Positions 1 through 8,298 of a DNA stretch of 64,000 nucleotides are shown one piece after another. The first letter of the stretch is position 1; the number at the start of each line of letters is the position of its first letter. Below the pieces are notes generated by a model. The model did not search any database. It had not been told where the DNA came from and was given only the letters and a program-made list of their open reading frames with translations. The stretch is from contig CAJTZS010000008.1 in assembly GCA_910584055.1 (NCBI GenBank), forward strand, positions 1 to 64,000, in the 5' to 3' direction. The stretch comes from an uncultured Muribaculaceae bacterium. Lineage in GTDB: Bacteria > Bacteroidota > Bacteroidia > Bacteroidales > Muribaculaceae. Both the position numbers and the translations under genes were made by a program.

Positions 1-387
1 CGCTATATTCCATCTGACTTGCGTCTCCATTTTTCGGTTATAGCGATTTACGGTATCGATGTCGAGCTTATATCTCTTGCGGATCTGCTCTTCCATCCAC
101 TTCTCGATATGGCCCTGGATTTTGCGACATGCCTCGTATGAAACCGCGTGCTTGACTTTATCATATCCCTGGCCGGGGTCGTAATAAGAGGACGATACAG
201 AGATTACCGGTTTGATATGGAACACATCGTCCCAATCTCGTCCGACGTCAAGTTTGAGTTCCACAGACAACTTGCTATGGTCCTCGATTCCGCGTATGAT
301 TTCTGCCTCCATAGCGGCGCAGGACATATCAGCCTCCTTCTTGAGTTGCTGATATTCGTAGTCCGTGAGTTGTACGATTTTATTCAT
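1..387 (-). CDS. Hypothetical protein, 3' end cut by the window edge
   Basis: An open leftward frame starts at ATG 387 with MNKIVQLTDYEYQQL and stays open to base 1 (129 codons), so the C-terminus is outside the window. The visible part is soluble, charged and probably helical (KKEAD, EAEIIRGIEDH, EKWMEEQIRKRYK). It overlaps the end of the upstream small membrane-protein gene, consistent with operon coupling. No family recognised; role unknown. Confidence 0.6.
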   Translation of the reverse strand, partial: MNKIVQLTDYEYQQLKKEADMSCAAMEAEIIRGIEDHSKLSVELKLDVGRDWDDVFHIKPVISVSSSYYDPGQGYDKVKHAVSYEACRKIQGHIEKWMEEQIRKRYKLDIDTVNRYNRKMETQVRWNIA

Positions 388-574
388 GTCGATTAGTTCT
401 TTTGATGTCAAGTTTTGTGATTATCCAATGCCTGAATTGGCCCCATGCTATCAAGATGTTCGTACAGATGGTTTCGAGTAACGTTACCGGCAACAGAATG
501 GGAGAAAGGATAAACGATAGCAGGGACGCGATTACACGTCCCCACATGATTGTGATTTTCGGTCGTCTTTTCAT
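380..574 (-). CDS. Small membrane protein
   Basis: 64 residues with one long hydrophobic stretch (about residues 11-45, rich in LLSFILSPILLPVTLL), so probably one or two membrane segments, with basic ends. Its start overlaps the stop of the radical SAM gene (ATGA) and its end overlaps the next gene, so it is translated as part of the leftward operon. No family recognised. Confidence 0.55.
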   Translation of the reverse strand: MKRRPKITIMWGRVIASLLSFILSPILLPVTLLETICTNILIAWGQFRHWIITKLDIKRTNRHE

Positions 575-1362
575 ATTCCTGTGAAGATGTTATAGGTTGA
601 TTCGACAAAGTGAGCCGGCAATGTTGAACGGTCGAGGTCCAGGAAGTCCACGAAACTATCTTTCAGATAGAACTTGCTTCCGCGAGTGTCGTCTTTCATC
701 ATATCATACAAGAACTGCACTCCGTCCTTGTCGTATTCTTTCTTGCCACTAAGCAATCCGACCTTGAGCAAGTCACACCAGCCGCTTAGGGCGTTAATCA
801 TGGCATAGGAAGCATCAATCTTTATGATGGGCTCTATGCTCGCAAAGACTTTGTACCCCTCCTTGTGGAGTTGAATCATTTTCTTCACACGGTCGATGTT
901 AGGCGAAGCGTAAGGCTCCAAATCATCACAACCGGTCAGTGTGAATCCGAAAGCCAATAATTCTTTTGCCTTTTCGGGTGCGGGATATGTCACAACCAAA
1001 TCCCAGTCCGCCCTTTTCGTGAGGATCTGCACCGGTATACCGAGGGATATACACGCGGCAACGGCAGCTTGAGTAAGACCAATTGTCTCCGGAAGCATCG
1101 GGTCAGTTGTGAAACTGAAGAATATGCCGTGTTCCTGGAGCTCGGCAAGGTTCTTAGCCGCTTCATCGACGAATGTACGGAGAGCGTGCTCTTCGTTCCT
1201 GAAGCATTTCTTCAGATGCGGTTCCGTGTCCCACACATGGCTCATAACGCCTTGCTTGCAGTAGCAATACTGACAATCGTTAGAGCAGCCAGTATAGAAA
1301 TTGCAGGCCCACGCCGAGTATTCTCCCGCGGCACCTTTCGGTCTGTATATTGCATTTCCCAT
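571..1362 (-). CDS. Radical SAM protein, phage/SPL-like type
   Basis: 263 residues. The motif C26-x3-C30-x2-C33 (GCSNDCQYCYC) is the radical SAM 4Fe-4S signature, followed by DPMLPETIGLTQAAV and QILTKR segments typical of the small SPL-like/phage Gp37-Gp68 group of standalone radical SAM proteins. Such proteins would cleave S-adenosylmethionine to start a radical reaction; the substrate is unknown, with DNA, RNA or a small molecule possible. It lies between an HNH-type endonuclease gene and a small membrane gene in the same operon, starting 2 bases after the upstream stop. Confidence 0.8.
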   Translation of the reverse strand: MGNAIYRPKGAAGEYSAWACNFYTGCSNDCQYCYCKQGVMSHVWDTEPHLKKCFRNEEHALRTFVDEAAKNLAELQEHGIFFSFTTDPMLPETIGLTQAAVAACISLGIPVQILTKRADWDLVVTYPAPEKAKELLAFGFTLTGCDDLEPYASPNIDRVKKMIQLHKEGYKVFASIEPIIKIDASYAMINALSGWCDLLKVGLLSGKKEYDKDGVQFLYDMMKDDTRGSKFYLKDSFVDFLDLDRSTLPAHFVESTYNIFTGI

Positions 1363-1363
1363 A

Positions 1364-1996
1364 TTAGTTCCAAAGTTTATTATTTATGATTTTCGAAACA
1401 GTCTGTTGCGTTGAACCAACTTGTTTAGCCAGCTCCTTTTGGGTTATGCCACCTTGCGCATATCTCCGTCTGACATATAGAGCTGTTCCTTCATTTAATT
1501 TAGTCATACTATTGTTCCGATTGTTTTTCTTGATTGTGACAAACCGGCAATTTTCAGGACAGTAATTTCCGTCATTGTCTATCCTGTCAATGGTAAGACC
1601 TGCGTCATATCCGTTTTCTAATGCCCATCTTTCAAACTGCGCATAATCAGCAATCCAGTCATGGCAAATTGTTATGCCACGACCTCCATATCTTGCATAT
1701 CTTTTGTCGTTTAGATTTAAGCATCTGCTTTTCATTGCTTTCCATACTTTGTAAAGTGGAGCCTTTGATTGATGGTGCTTAATCTGCGTTCCATGTAATC
1801 TTTCGAGGTTTTCTTTCTCAAGACATCCGCAGCTTTTAGTACTACCATTACGTAAGTGATAGCCTCTTTTTACACAAATATTCCCACATGCGCACCTACA
1901 GTTCCAAAACCATACTCCATGTGAGCCTTTATGGCTTATTGAGATTACCGTTAACCTTCCGAATGTTTTATTCGTCAAATCGATAAAAGAGCCCAT
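1364..1996 (-). CDS. HNH-type (phage homing) endonuclease with C-terminal HTH
   Basis: 210 residues. The N-terminal half has the layout of phage HNH/AP2-like endonucleases: GRLTVIS start, a cysteine pair (CRCACGN), then KSCGCLE. The central IDRIDNDGNYCPENCRFVT block carries the conserved IDRID and N residues of the nuclease core. The C-terminal 45 residues (ITQKELAKQVGSTQQTVSKI) form a helix-turn-helix. Such genes usually act as selfish homing nucleases. It sits between intact genes in the operon and is more AT-rich than its neighbours, which fits separate acquisition. Confidence 0.8.
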   Translation of the reverse strand: MGSFIDLTNKTFGRLTVISISHKGSHGVWFWNCRCACGNICVKRGYHLRNGSTKSCGCLEKENLERLHGTQIKHHQSKAPLYKVWKAMKSRCLNLNDKRYARYGGRGITICHDWIADYAQFERWALENGYDAGLTIDRIDNDGNYCPENCRFVTIKKNNRNNSMTKLNEGTALYVRRRYAQGGITQKELAKQVGSTQQTVSKIINNKLWN

Positions 1997-2001
1997 AATA
2001 A

Positions 2002-2262
2002 TCAGTTTAATGAGATTCCATTCTTTATCTCCCGGCGCCTCATAATCGATACATAGTCACCCACCGCATCTACGAATAGACTGGCATAGCACGGCTCCTG
2101 GAGCATGATATTTACTATTCCTCGTTTGAGGTTGGCCGCATCCGTACATGAAAATACTTTGACCTTATTCTCGTCAGTAACCAGTGTAAACCAGTTCTTA
2201 GCAGAAATAAGCTCGTCTATCACGCTCGACCTCAGTTTGTCTTTTTCTGTCTGTGATTCCAT
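2002..2262 (-). CDS. Hypothetical protein
   Basis: 86 residues, soluble, mixed charge, with a VDAVGDYVSIMRRREIK C-terminal region. Its start overlaps the stop of the upstream gene by one base, so it is part of the same message. No domain recognised. Confidence 0.6.
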   Translation of the reverse strand: MESQTEKDKLRSSVIDELISAKNWFTLVTDENKVKVFSCTDAANLKRGIVNIMLQEPCYASLFVDAVGDYVSIMRRREIKNGISLN

Positions 2263-2459
2263 TATTTACTGTGCCGGTCAGGGCACTCTTTATCTAATTT
2301 TCGGTTGATTTTGTTGATAAGAAGTCCTAAAAGACGAGCTTCATTGAATTCGTTTGTGGAGACCTCGCTCCGATATTTGAATGATTCTCGCATGAAGGCC
2401 AGTCTGTTCTCAAGATGGGCGCATATCTTTTCGGCATCAATGTTCGACAGTTGTATCAT
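2262..2459 (-). CDS. Hypothetical small helical protein
   Basis: 65 residues, predicted helical (IDAEKICAHLENRLAFMRESF, NEARLLGLLINKINRKL), ending in a basic tail. It overlaps the gene before it by 23 bases and the gene after it by one base. No family recognised. Confidence 0.6.
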   Translation of the reverse strand: MIQLSNIDAEKICAHLENRLAFMRESFKYRSEVSTNEFNEARLLGLLINKINRKLDKECPDRHSK

Positions 2460-2790
2460 GCCCCTGCAGTTTACTGATTACCCAATGCGCGAAGTCATTC
2501 TGGATTTTACAAGCCGACTCGTCGCCGTTTGTAAAGTTCTCTACAAGCGAACCGCGACCTCTGACTACAAGGAATGTCTTCCCATTCAGCATAATCTCCG
2601 GCGCCTTATATTCAAGATCTGGGCTTTTAGCCGGCACCATATCACCATTGAGAATATGGCAGAGACGGTCTAAGACTGTGGTATTGTCTTTAGATACATC
2701 CGCAATCATTAGTGCCAGATGTCCGTTGTTAGTCCATACATAGGTGTCATCGGAGAAAAACGGAGGCTCGTAAAATTCAAGAAATTTCAT
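2437..2790 (-). CDS. Hypothetical protein
   Basis: 117 residues, alpha/beta in appearance, with an aromatic N-terminus (MKFLEFYEPPFFSDDTYVW) and a GKTFLVVRGRGSLVENFTNGDESACKI middle section split by acidic turns. No known motif. It follows the very small gene 2794-2919 directly and is in the same leftward unit. Confidence 0.6.
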   Translation of the reverse strand: MKFLEFYEPPFFSDDTYVWTNNGHLALMIADVSKDNTTVLDRLCHILNGDMVPAKSPDLEYKAPEIMLNGKTFLVVRGRGSLVENFTNGDESACKIQNDFAHWVISKLQGHDTTVEH

Positions 2791-2793
2791 ATA

Positions 2794-2919
2794 TTACCCT
2801 TTTTCTCGGATAAATATTAAGACGATATTTGTCTTTATCCAATTCCATGCGTTCAAGAGGATTCGGACAACTTGTTTATCGGGAAGATAATCCTCGACTT
2901 TTTGTTGTAAGAGTTCCAT
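2794..2919 (-). CDS. Hypothetical 41-residue protein
   Basis: The start at 2919 (MELLQQKVEDYLPDKQ) is chosen because a leftward promoter (TATCTTTG on the minus strand, 2964-2971) lies just upstream; an earlier ATG near 2976 would sit on top of the promoter. The product is helical with a hydrophobic C-terminal half. First gene of a transcription unit that runs to the left edge. Confidence 0.4.
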   Translation of the reverse strand: MELLQQKVEDYLPDKQVVRILLNAWNWIKTNIVLIFIREKG

Positions 2920-2963
2920 TTTGAGGTTCGGTTTTTGATTAAAAATCATCTTATTTGCACTTG

Positions 2964-2994
2964 CAAAGATAATCATAAATAATCATATATGCAA
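2964..2994 (-). promoter_or_regulatory. Leftward promoter with repressor-type operator
   Basis: CAAAGATA at 2964-2971 is the complement of TATCTTTG, the Bacteroidetes -7 box. Just upstream lies TAATCATATATGCAA (2980-2994), one copy of the 15-bp operator-like motif shared with the other control regions of element A. The motif covers the expected -33 region, so binding should repress. Confidence 0.5.
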
Positions 2995-3014
2995 GCCATA
3001 GAGCCATAAAATAA

Positions 3015-3464
3015 TCATTCCTGCAAGATTTTACAAATCTCGGCTACTGCGGTGGAGTTAGGATCGAGCCATTCTTTGGCTACGAGCCACGAAAGTGATT
3101 TCTTCGGGTTGAAATTATCTACTCTGATTGAATGATGCGATAGCTTCCCCTCGGTAGGTTTGAGACCGAGTTCGTGCAACTCACATTTACCGTCGTGGAA
3201 GAACGTGCAATACCCGTTCTCTTCTTGAATTGCCTGAATCATGTAGACCGGCTCTCTGCATACACCCATAATCACACCGGCCAACCATTGAGTTGCGGCT
3301 ACGCGGTCTTTGTATCCCGCCTTGAGTATTTTGAGAATGTCTTCGGGAGTGCCGAGGCAGGGCGTATGGCACTGCGACTGGCACTTAGCGCATTGACATG
3401 AAATGGGCTTACGCCCGGACTTGCGCATGATGTAGTGAAGTGAGGTTTCTCCTAAATGGCTCAT
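3015..3464 (-). CDS. YkgJ-like cysteine-cluster protein
   Basis: 149 residues with clustered cysteines near the N-terminus (CQCAKCQSQCHTPC) and more in the middle (VCREP, YCTFFHDGKCELHELGLKP). The CTFFHDGKCELH block resembles the zinc/iron-cluster (YkgJ/UPF0153) family, where the cysteines bind a metal; function is unknown for the family. It overlaps the upstream gene by 4 bases. Confidence 0.55.
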   Translation of the reverse strand: MSHLGETSLHYIMRKSGRKPISCQCAKCQSQCHTPCLGTPEDILKILKAGYKDRVAATQWLAGVIMGVCREPVYMIQAIQEENGYCTFFHDGKCELHELGLKPTEGKLSHHSIRVDNFNPKKSLSWLVAKEWLDPNSTAVAEICKILQE

Positions 3465-3772
3465 TTCTCGGTTTCTATTTGTTTCTTTAATTCTTCGATA
3501 TAATTGTCTGCACGTTTGAAATCCTCAAGGACAGCCTTGTAAGAGGACTTTTTGCCGTTGATATGAAAGTTTATCGTCAGACCCATGTGCCTGCCATACA
3601 TCTGGAATACTCGCACACTCGCTTCCGAATTGGTATTTATCTCAAACCGCGAGTCAGGCATACCTGCTATCTTGTCGATTATTCTCTTGGTGGAGATAGC
3701 GCAGGACAAAGGGTGAGTTGGCGTTGTCATCGGTAAGTCAGTCCCGATGTGAACATTGACAATCTTTTTCAT
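3461..3772 (-). CDS. Hypothetical protein
   Basis: 103 residues, probably alpha/beta with a C-terminal helix (DFKRADNYIEELKKQIETEK). No family recognised. It overlaps both neighbours by 4 bases, showing translational coupling between the methyltransferase-like gene and the cysteine-cluster gene. Confidence 0.6.
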   Translation of the reverse strand: MKKIVNVHIGTDLPMTTPTHPLSCAISTKRIIDKIAGMPDSRFEINTNSEASVRVFQMYGRHMGLTINFHINGKKSSYKAVLEDFKRADNYIEELKKQIETEK

Positions 3773-4527
3773 TCAAAAAGACTTAACTGAATTGGTTCGA
3801 CTGCTTTTTTCTTCTCGGTATCGTCGGCTGGGACGACATCTTTTGTGGCAGATACTTTCCTCTCGGCCATCATTGCAAGGCCGCTGAGATATGACGTGGC
3901 TTCCATCTTATCCATCTTTCTCACACATGGCACACCGAGAATATTGAGTGCTTCATTAGTTCTCCAACCACCGCGATAATCAGCCGGGTTAAGACTATCA
4001 CCCCACACGACTTCTCCGTTAACTCCATGGATAATGAAATTACACACTGTCATAAGACAGCAAATTCTATCCATATCCTGAGCGCAGCAGTAATTCCCGG
4101 GATGCAGGACATGAGAAGCAAGAAGCATACGGCCACTTCCGCAGGCGCAGTCCATAACCCTTTCGCCGGTTATTTCTCCGGGGTCGGTAATTTTAGCCAT
4201 GAATTCGCAGATGTGCATCGGAGTGAAATACTGTCCGGTCCAATGCTTCTTCATAGTGCCGGAGAGATAATCCATATACAAATCTCCGAGCAGATCATAC
4301 CACTCTTTTTGTTTCAGAGCCTCGTTCATAGATGATACCCATGAGGTCAGCAGTTCCATACAAACCTCCGACTCTTCTTTGCTGAAAGGCTTCTCGATAG
4401 CCGAGAATGTAATATCGAAACCTGCAATCACAAACTCCATAAATCGCTCGAAAAGAGCGTATGGCTCAAATTTGTGTCGATATTTCTCGAATACCTGAAT
4501 CATCGGTTTCTTGTAATCCGTTATCAT
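3769..4527 (-). CDS. N-6 DNA methyltransferase-like protein without motif IV
   Basis: 252 residues. GQYFTPMHICEFMAKI and MDCACGSGRMLLAS match the start and SAM-binding motif I of type I-like N6-adenine methyltransferases, and VVWGDSL matches the acidic loop that normally precedes catalytic motif IV. The catalytic NPPY/F itself is missing; the chain continues NPADYRGGW and ends after about 80 more residues. It is shorter than active HsdM/N6_Mtase proteins. It may bind SAM or DNA without methylating, or it may be a degraded enzyme. It overlaps the ThiF gene by 4 bases. Confidence 0.65.
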   Translation of the reverse strand: MITDYKKPMIQVFEKYRHKFEPYALFERFMEFVIAGFDITFSAIEKPFSKEESEVCMELLTSWVSSMNEALKQKEWYDLLGDLYMDYLSGTMKKHWTGQYFTPMHICEFMAKITDPGEITGERVMDCACGSGRMLLASHVLHPGNYCCAQDMDRICCLMTVCNFIIHGVNGEVVWGDSLNPADYRGGWRTNEALNILGVPCVRKMDKMEATSYLSGLAMMAERKVSATKDVVPADDTEKKKAVEPIQLSLFE

Positions 4528-5282
4528 AGTTTGATGGGGTTTACGTTCATGGTAGCCAGATTGACAAATGCGCCTTGCATATCTATATTGCCGTCATAGA
4601 AGAGTTTCCACAGCAAAGCGCATCCCGTCTGAGCCAGGAAAGAGTTGACAAATAAATCCTGCTTGCGTAGAGCCTCCGCGAGTGAACAGCTTGGTCCGCT
4701 GTATTCGTCCTTGACCTCGCTGAGGTCGAAAAACTCGTCCACGCACTTTATGCTTTTCACGGTCTTATACTTCCGGCTTTTCGGTTGTTCTACACCTTTA
4801 AGCGTTCCTAGAATGACCTGACCACGGTCGAGCTGATTGCCGAAATCAAGCCAATAAATCTGCATTCTGTCATCAAATCCGTTCGTTCCTCTCAAGTTCT
4901 TTCCGATGGCGATACGGGCGTTTACGTTATCAACGCAGGTTATCGTGATGTTGGCGGCATCGAAATTCTTTCCATCGTACATCATCTTCTTGGCTTCCCA
5001 ATCGGTTCCGTAGAAAGAATTGATACGGGTTGCAAGCACATTGGCTTTACTCAACCCGATATCCGACGCGCTGAATAATTGCCGGCCGATGTTCGCTTCC
5101 GTAACAATATCGTCGTCGATTATGGTTACAGACAACCCAGGGTGTCCTAACTTGTAAAGGGCATAATCCATGCGAGCGAGGGCGCCAACAACTTGGCTAC
5201 CCGTTCCGCCGGCTCCTATCAGGTTCACGGTTACGCGGTGCCGTGGATTGGTGATGTAGTTATGAGTGAAATGAGTTTTCAT
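4524..5282 (-). CDS. PRTRC system ThiF-family protein
   Basis: 252 residues of E1/ThiF/MoeB-type Rossmann fold. The ATP-binding loop GAGGTGS is at residues 23-29, followed by IIDDDIVTEANIGRQLF (the D...N...R pattern that holds ATP) and ITCVDNVNARIAI. Enzymes of this fold adenylate the C-terminus of a ubiquitin-like or sulfur-carrier protein; the partner in PRTRC systems is unknown. It follows PRTRC B with a 4-base overlap. ParB, the other naming member of the cassette, is not seen in the window. Confidence 0.85.
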   Translation of the reverse strand: MKTHFTHNYITNPRHRVTVNLIGAGGTGSQVVGALARMDYALYKLGHPGLSVTIIDDDIVTEANIGRQLFSASDIGLSKANVLATRINSFYGTDWEAKKMMYDGKNFDAANITITCVDNVNARIAIGKNLRGTNGFDDRMQIYWLDFGNQLDRGQVILGTLKGVEQPKSRKYKTVKSIKCVDEFFDLSEVKDEYSGPSCSLAEALRKQDLFVNSFLAQTGCALLWKLFYDGNIDMQGAFVNLATMNVNPIKL

Positions 5283-5971
5283 TTGAGAATGTCTTTCAGT
5301 TTGATTTTCGACTTTATGAGAGCGTCCATCGGGAACGGCTCGCCTTTTTCGATGCAGTTCTTGGTTATCACGGCAAGATTGCCCTTCACTGGATTACCGC
5401 CGTAGATATGGGAAAACTCCGAGTTCCAGAACATTGTCTCCCAATATTCCATCGCCTCGATATAGGTTAAAGACTTCGGACGTTTCGTTTTGGCAGTGCC
5501 AAGGCAGACCGCATGATTGCTGACATTGAAGAACGGGGCCTGATAGAGAGGGGCTTTGGGTATCTTCCCTTTGAAACAATAGACTTTCAAAGAATTGTCA
5601 TTCGCTTCGTAAACTATTCCTGGCATGATAACCTCACCGTCAGGGATACCGAGCGATCCTACGAAATACATCTTACGTTTCATAGGCGGATTGTACCAGA
5701 TAAGCCTGGTACGGCCGGTAGTTGTGTCGGCATAGAGCAAATTCTTCGGGATAACTCCGTGATAACCTTGCGAAAGGTCTTCGGAATCCTCCACGATGGC
5801 TCTGAATATTTCAGTTACACACTTTTTTGTCATGGGCTTGCCGGCGCCCATTTTGCCGTTTATTATATCGCGTTGCTCAAGATACGGAGCAGAGTTGGTT
5901 GAAGAATATACAATAATAGCCATTTTAGGCTCGTAAACTTCATCCAGCGCACGTGTCAGTTGATTGCTCAT
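5279..5971 (-). CDS. PRTRC system protein B
   Basis: 230 residues. The C-terminal half matches the PRTRC B pattern as I know it: PGIVYEANDNSLKVYCF, then LYQAPFFNVSNHAVCLG and a YWETMFWNSEFSHI block. Function unknown. The start overlaps the end of the upstream PRTRC gene by 32 bases; MAIIVYSS at residue 17 is an alternative start that would remove the overlap. Confidence 0.8.
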   Translation of the reverse strand: MSNQLTRALDEVYEPKMAIIVYSSTNSAPYLEQRDIINGKMGAGKPMTKKCVTEIFRAIVEDSEDLSQGYHGVIPKNLLYADTTTGRTRLIWYNPPMKRKMYFVGSLGIPDGEVIMPGIVYEANDNSLKVYCFKGKIPKAPLYQAPFFNVSNHAVCLGTAKTKRPKSLTYIEAMEYWETMFWNSEFSHIYGGNPVKGNLAVITKNCIEKGEPFPMDALIKSKIKLKDILK

Positions 5972-7136
5972 TTCCTATATGTTCTGTAATATCCACAAAA
6001 CTGCCGAACCATTCGGACCACCTTTTCGGGAAGTCCGATGCACAGAATTCAGTATCTATGTCCGGGGTTAGTTTTCTGAAATCGTATAGGCCGCTCACAT
6101 CAAGTGAACCTGCCTCGCCATTGATGCAGTCGGTTATGCCTTCTACAATTTCATCCATTAAGTCGTAGACCATGACAAAGAGGCGGCTGGGGTCCATCAT
6201 CCCCTCGTCGTGTTCGTCGAAATCTTCAATGTTGCAGAAACACGGGGTCCTGGAATAATTCATCCATGTATCTTCATCGCGCAATATAAGGCCGTCTCGG
6301 AGTGAATTTATCAACGGCCCATATTGTGTCCCCGCATATTTGGTACGAGCTTCTTCGAGGTCATTGCGCATCTTGTCAAGGTCTTTTGGGAAAGAAGAAC
6401 ATTCGCATATAAGCTGATGGATTTCGCCTTCTAAATAGGAATCAATAAAGGATTTTAGTTCATTGTATCTTTCTTCATCCTCGTTTTTCAGCTCAGCTAA
6501 TTGTTCTCCTTCGTCCCAAAGTCCTAAAACATACGATGCATCACAATGATCTTCGGGCATCTGCGCGTAGTTGCAGATTGAAAGGACGCTATAAGCACTC
6601 TTTACGATAGGCCTCAATTCTTTTGGTAGTTTCTCTACGAATGACACCGGGAAAAAGAATAGAGTGTTGTAATCAAAGTCGCACAAGTCGTACTCAAGAA
6701 TGACTATCATATTCATCTTCTCGTCGTAGTCCAGGCTAATTTCATGGTCTGTAGGTGCCACAGATTTGGCTATGCGAAGCAATTCACTCAAATCCGCCAA
6801 AGCGTTCTCGGACGGAGTAAAGTCAAATTCAGCGCATTGGATATTGCAATATGCCTCAACTGCGGCCGCAAGATACTTGATATTGCTGGCGGCGTCTATC
6901 TTGAACTCGTTCTTATACGTCCAATAGGCAACCCCATTTTCAGTAACCTGCCCGAATGGTTTATCACAAACGGGCAGGTTAACTGATGGTATCGGGCTGA
7001 GGACTTCGTTTAGAAAGGGATTCTGCACTTTCTTTTCGGTAACAAAACTGGTTCGCGTTCCTCTACGGCTCGCAGATGATCGCGGCGCCCTTGCTCCTTT
7101 AGAAGAATCCTTCCTATTTTTGAGAGAAGTCTCCAT
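5940..7136 (-). CDS. Probable PRTRC system protein F
   Basis: 398 residues, acidic, with a basic Ser/Arg-rich N-terminal 35 residues (GARAPRSSASRRGTRTS) that look disordered. The assignment to PRTRC F rests on position between C and B and on length; the residue pattern alone did not identify it. Several Cys/Asp-rich stretches (LEYDLCDFDYNTLFFFPVSF) suggest a folded core. Confidence 0.6.
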   Translation of the reverse strand: METSLKNRKDSSKGARAPRSSASRRGTRTSFVTEKKVQNPFLNEVLSPIPSVNLPVCDKPFGQVTENGVAYWTYKNEFKIDAASNIKYLAAAVEAYCNIQCAEFDFTPSENALADLSELLRIAKSVAPTDHEISLDYDEKMNMIVILEYDLCDFDYNTLFFFPVSFVEKLPKELRPIVKSAYSVLSICNYAQMPEDHCDASYVLGLWDEGEQLAELKNEDEERYNELKSFIDSYLEGEIHQLICECSSFPKDLDKMRNDLEEARTKYAGTQYGPLINSLRDGLILRDEDTWMNYSRTPCFCNIEDFDEHDEGMMDPSRLFVMVYDLMDEIVEGITDCINGEAGSLDVSGLYDFRKLTPDIDTEFCASDFPKRWSEWFGSFVDITEHIGNEQSTDTCAG

Positions 7137-7155
7137 TCTTCGGAATCTGATTTGT

Positions 7156-7365
7156 TCATCCTTTCGTTCCTACGGTGGTCTTGAACTCGTAGACCGCCTT
7201 GTCATTTTCGATCTTGGGACCGAAGACGTTGGATGTCGTCAGTTCGGGATATTGATTGGAATAGTAGGCCATGACTTCCTCCGGAGATAGCATAGGATTC
7301 GGGTCAGGAAGAATTTCATCTTTCTTCTTGAATACGCGTGGGAATTTCGATGTATTGAGTGCCAT
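7156..7365 (-). CDS. PRTRC system protein C
   Basis: 69 residues with the hallmark sequence of PRTRC C: FPRVFKKKDEILPDPNP, then LSPEEVMAYYSNQYPELT and a KAVYEFKTTVGTKG end. The size resembles small beta-grasp/ubiquitin-like proteins and the C-terminus ends in glycine, so it is a natural candidate partner for the ThiF-type enzyme downstream (inference). It lies 3 bases after PRTRC E. Confidence 0.85.
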   Translation of the reverse strand: MALNTSKFPRVFKKKDEILPDPNPMLSPEEVMAYYSNQYPELTTSNVFGPKIENDKAVYEFKTTVGTKG

Positions 7366-7368
7366 GGT

Positions 7369-7995
7369 TTATTCCTCCTCTTCGTCGCTGGTTTCACAAT
7401 CGCTTTCACACTCACTGGATGCCGGCTTATCTTTCTTGCCCTTGGGGGCGTTGAGTGATATATTCTTACCGTCGGACTTATCTTCGGATGGACCGAACAG
7501 CGCGCCCTCGCCTGAGGCAGAGTTGATTTCGTTCATCAGAGTATCAAGGGCTGTCTTGTCAGAGGGAAGAGCGACCTTGCGTGCGGATTCCACACACTTG
7601 AGAGCGTCGCGGTATTTCTGTTCCTTCAGGTTGGTGCGGGCAAGATTGATGTAACCATCGTAGTCTTTCTTACGATTGGCTTCGGCAATTTTCTTTTCCT
7701 CCTCCATCTTGGATTTGGCTTTGGCTTCCTCAGCGGCCTGCTCATAGGATGCCATATCTACGAGTAATCCGGCGGTCTTACGGACCGGTTCGGCGATGGC
7801 ATCGACAAATCCTTCGTCGAGTTCTTCAGGGCTTCCGGATACGTTGAGGGGGACGATTTTGTTCTTGGCGCCATCCTTTACGAGATTGTTCCCAGGAAGT
7901 ACGCCGACGGTCATGATGCCGTCTTTCTGTGCGATGGTTATGGTTGCTGTACAACCGTTGCCAAGCACTTCTGAAAGTGTTTTGAAAAGATTCAT
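7369..7995 (-). CDS. PRTRC system protein E
   Basis: 208 residues. The N-terminal domain (ATITIAQKDGIMTVGVLPG, then SPEELDEGFVDAI) matches PRTRC E. A long charged helix follows (KAKSKMEEEKKIAEANRKKD), then a TPR-like pair of helices, and a disordered acidic tail ends in DEEEE. First gene of the visible PRTRC cassette. Confidence 0.8.
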   Translation of the reverse strand: MNLFKTLSEVLGNGCTATITIAQKDGIMTVGVLPGNNLVKDGAKNKIVPLNVSGSPEELDEGFVDAIAEPVRKTAGLLVDMASYEQAAEEAKAKSKMEEEKKIAEANRKKDYDGYINLARTNLKEQKYRDALKCVESARKVALPSDKTALDTLMNEINSASGEGALFGPSEDKSDGKNISLNAPKGKKDKPASSECESDCETSDEEEE

Positions 7996-8016
7996 ATTAT
8001 TGATATTTAAGTGATG

Positions 8017-8295
8017 TTATTTGAGTTTCTTTAGCAGAGCATCCGCCATGTTTACGGCAATTTCGGCAGCCGAGTCATATATCTGTTCCCTTACTGACGG
8101 CGCGTCATTGCCACTGCGGGCGACTTGAACTACCTGCGCTGACACGGCTGTGGTGAGCTGGGCGAGACATTCCTTGGCTATCTCATAACGGCGCTGAGAT
8201 TTCACGGCATCGACACTCGTCGTTTTCTCTGTCTGGGTACGGAAGAATCTATTGGCCGACGTATAGACTTCCATTTCAATCTGCGACATTGCCAT
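8017..8295 (-). CDS. Hypothetical helical protein
   Basis: 92 residues, mostly helical (IEMEVYTSANRFFRTQ, RRYEIAKECLAQLTTAVSAQ, AEIAVNMADALLKKLK). Placed 21 bases before PRTRC E and 3 bases after the WYL-like gene. No family recognised. Confidence 0.6.
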   Translation of the reverse strand: MAMSQIEMEVYTSANRFFRTQTEKTTSVDAVKSQRRYEIAKECLAQLTTAVSAQVVQVARSGNDAPSVREQIYDSAAEIAVNMADALLKKLK

Positions 8296-8298
8296 AGG

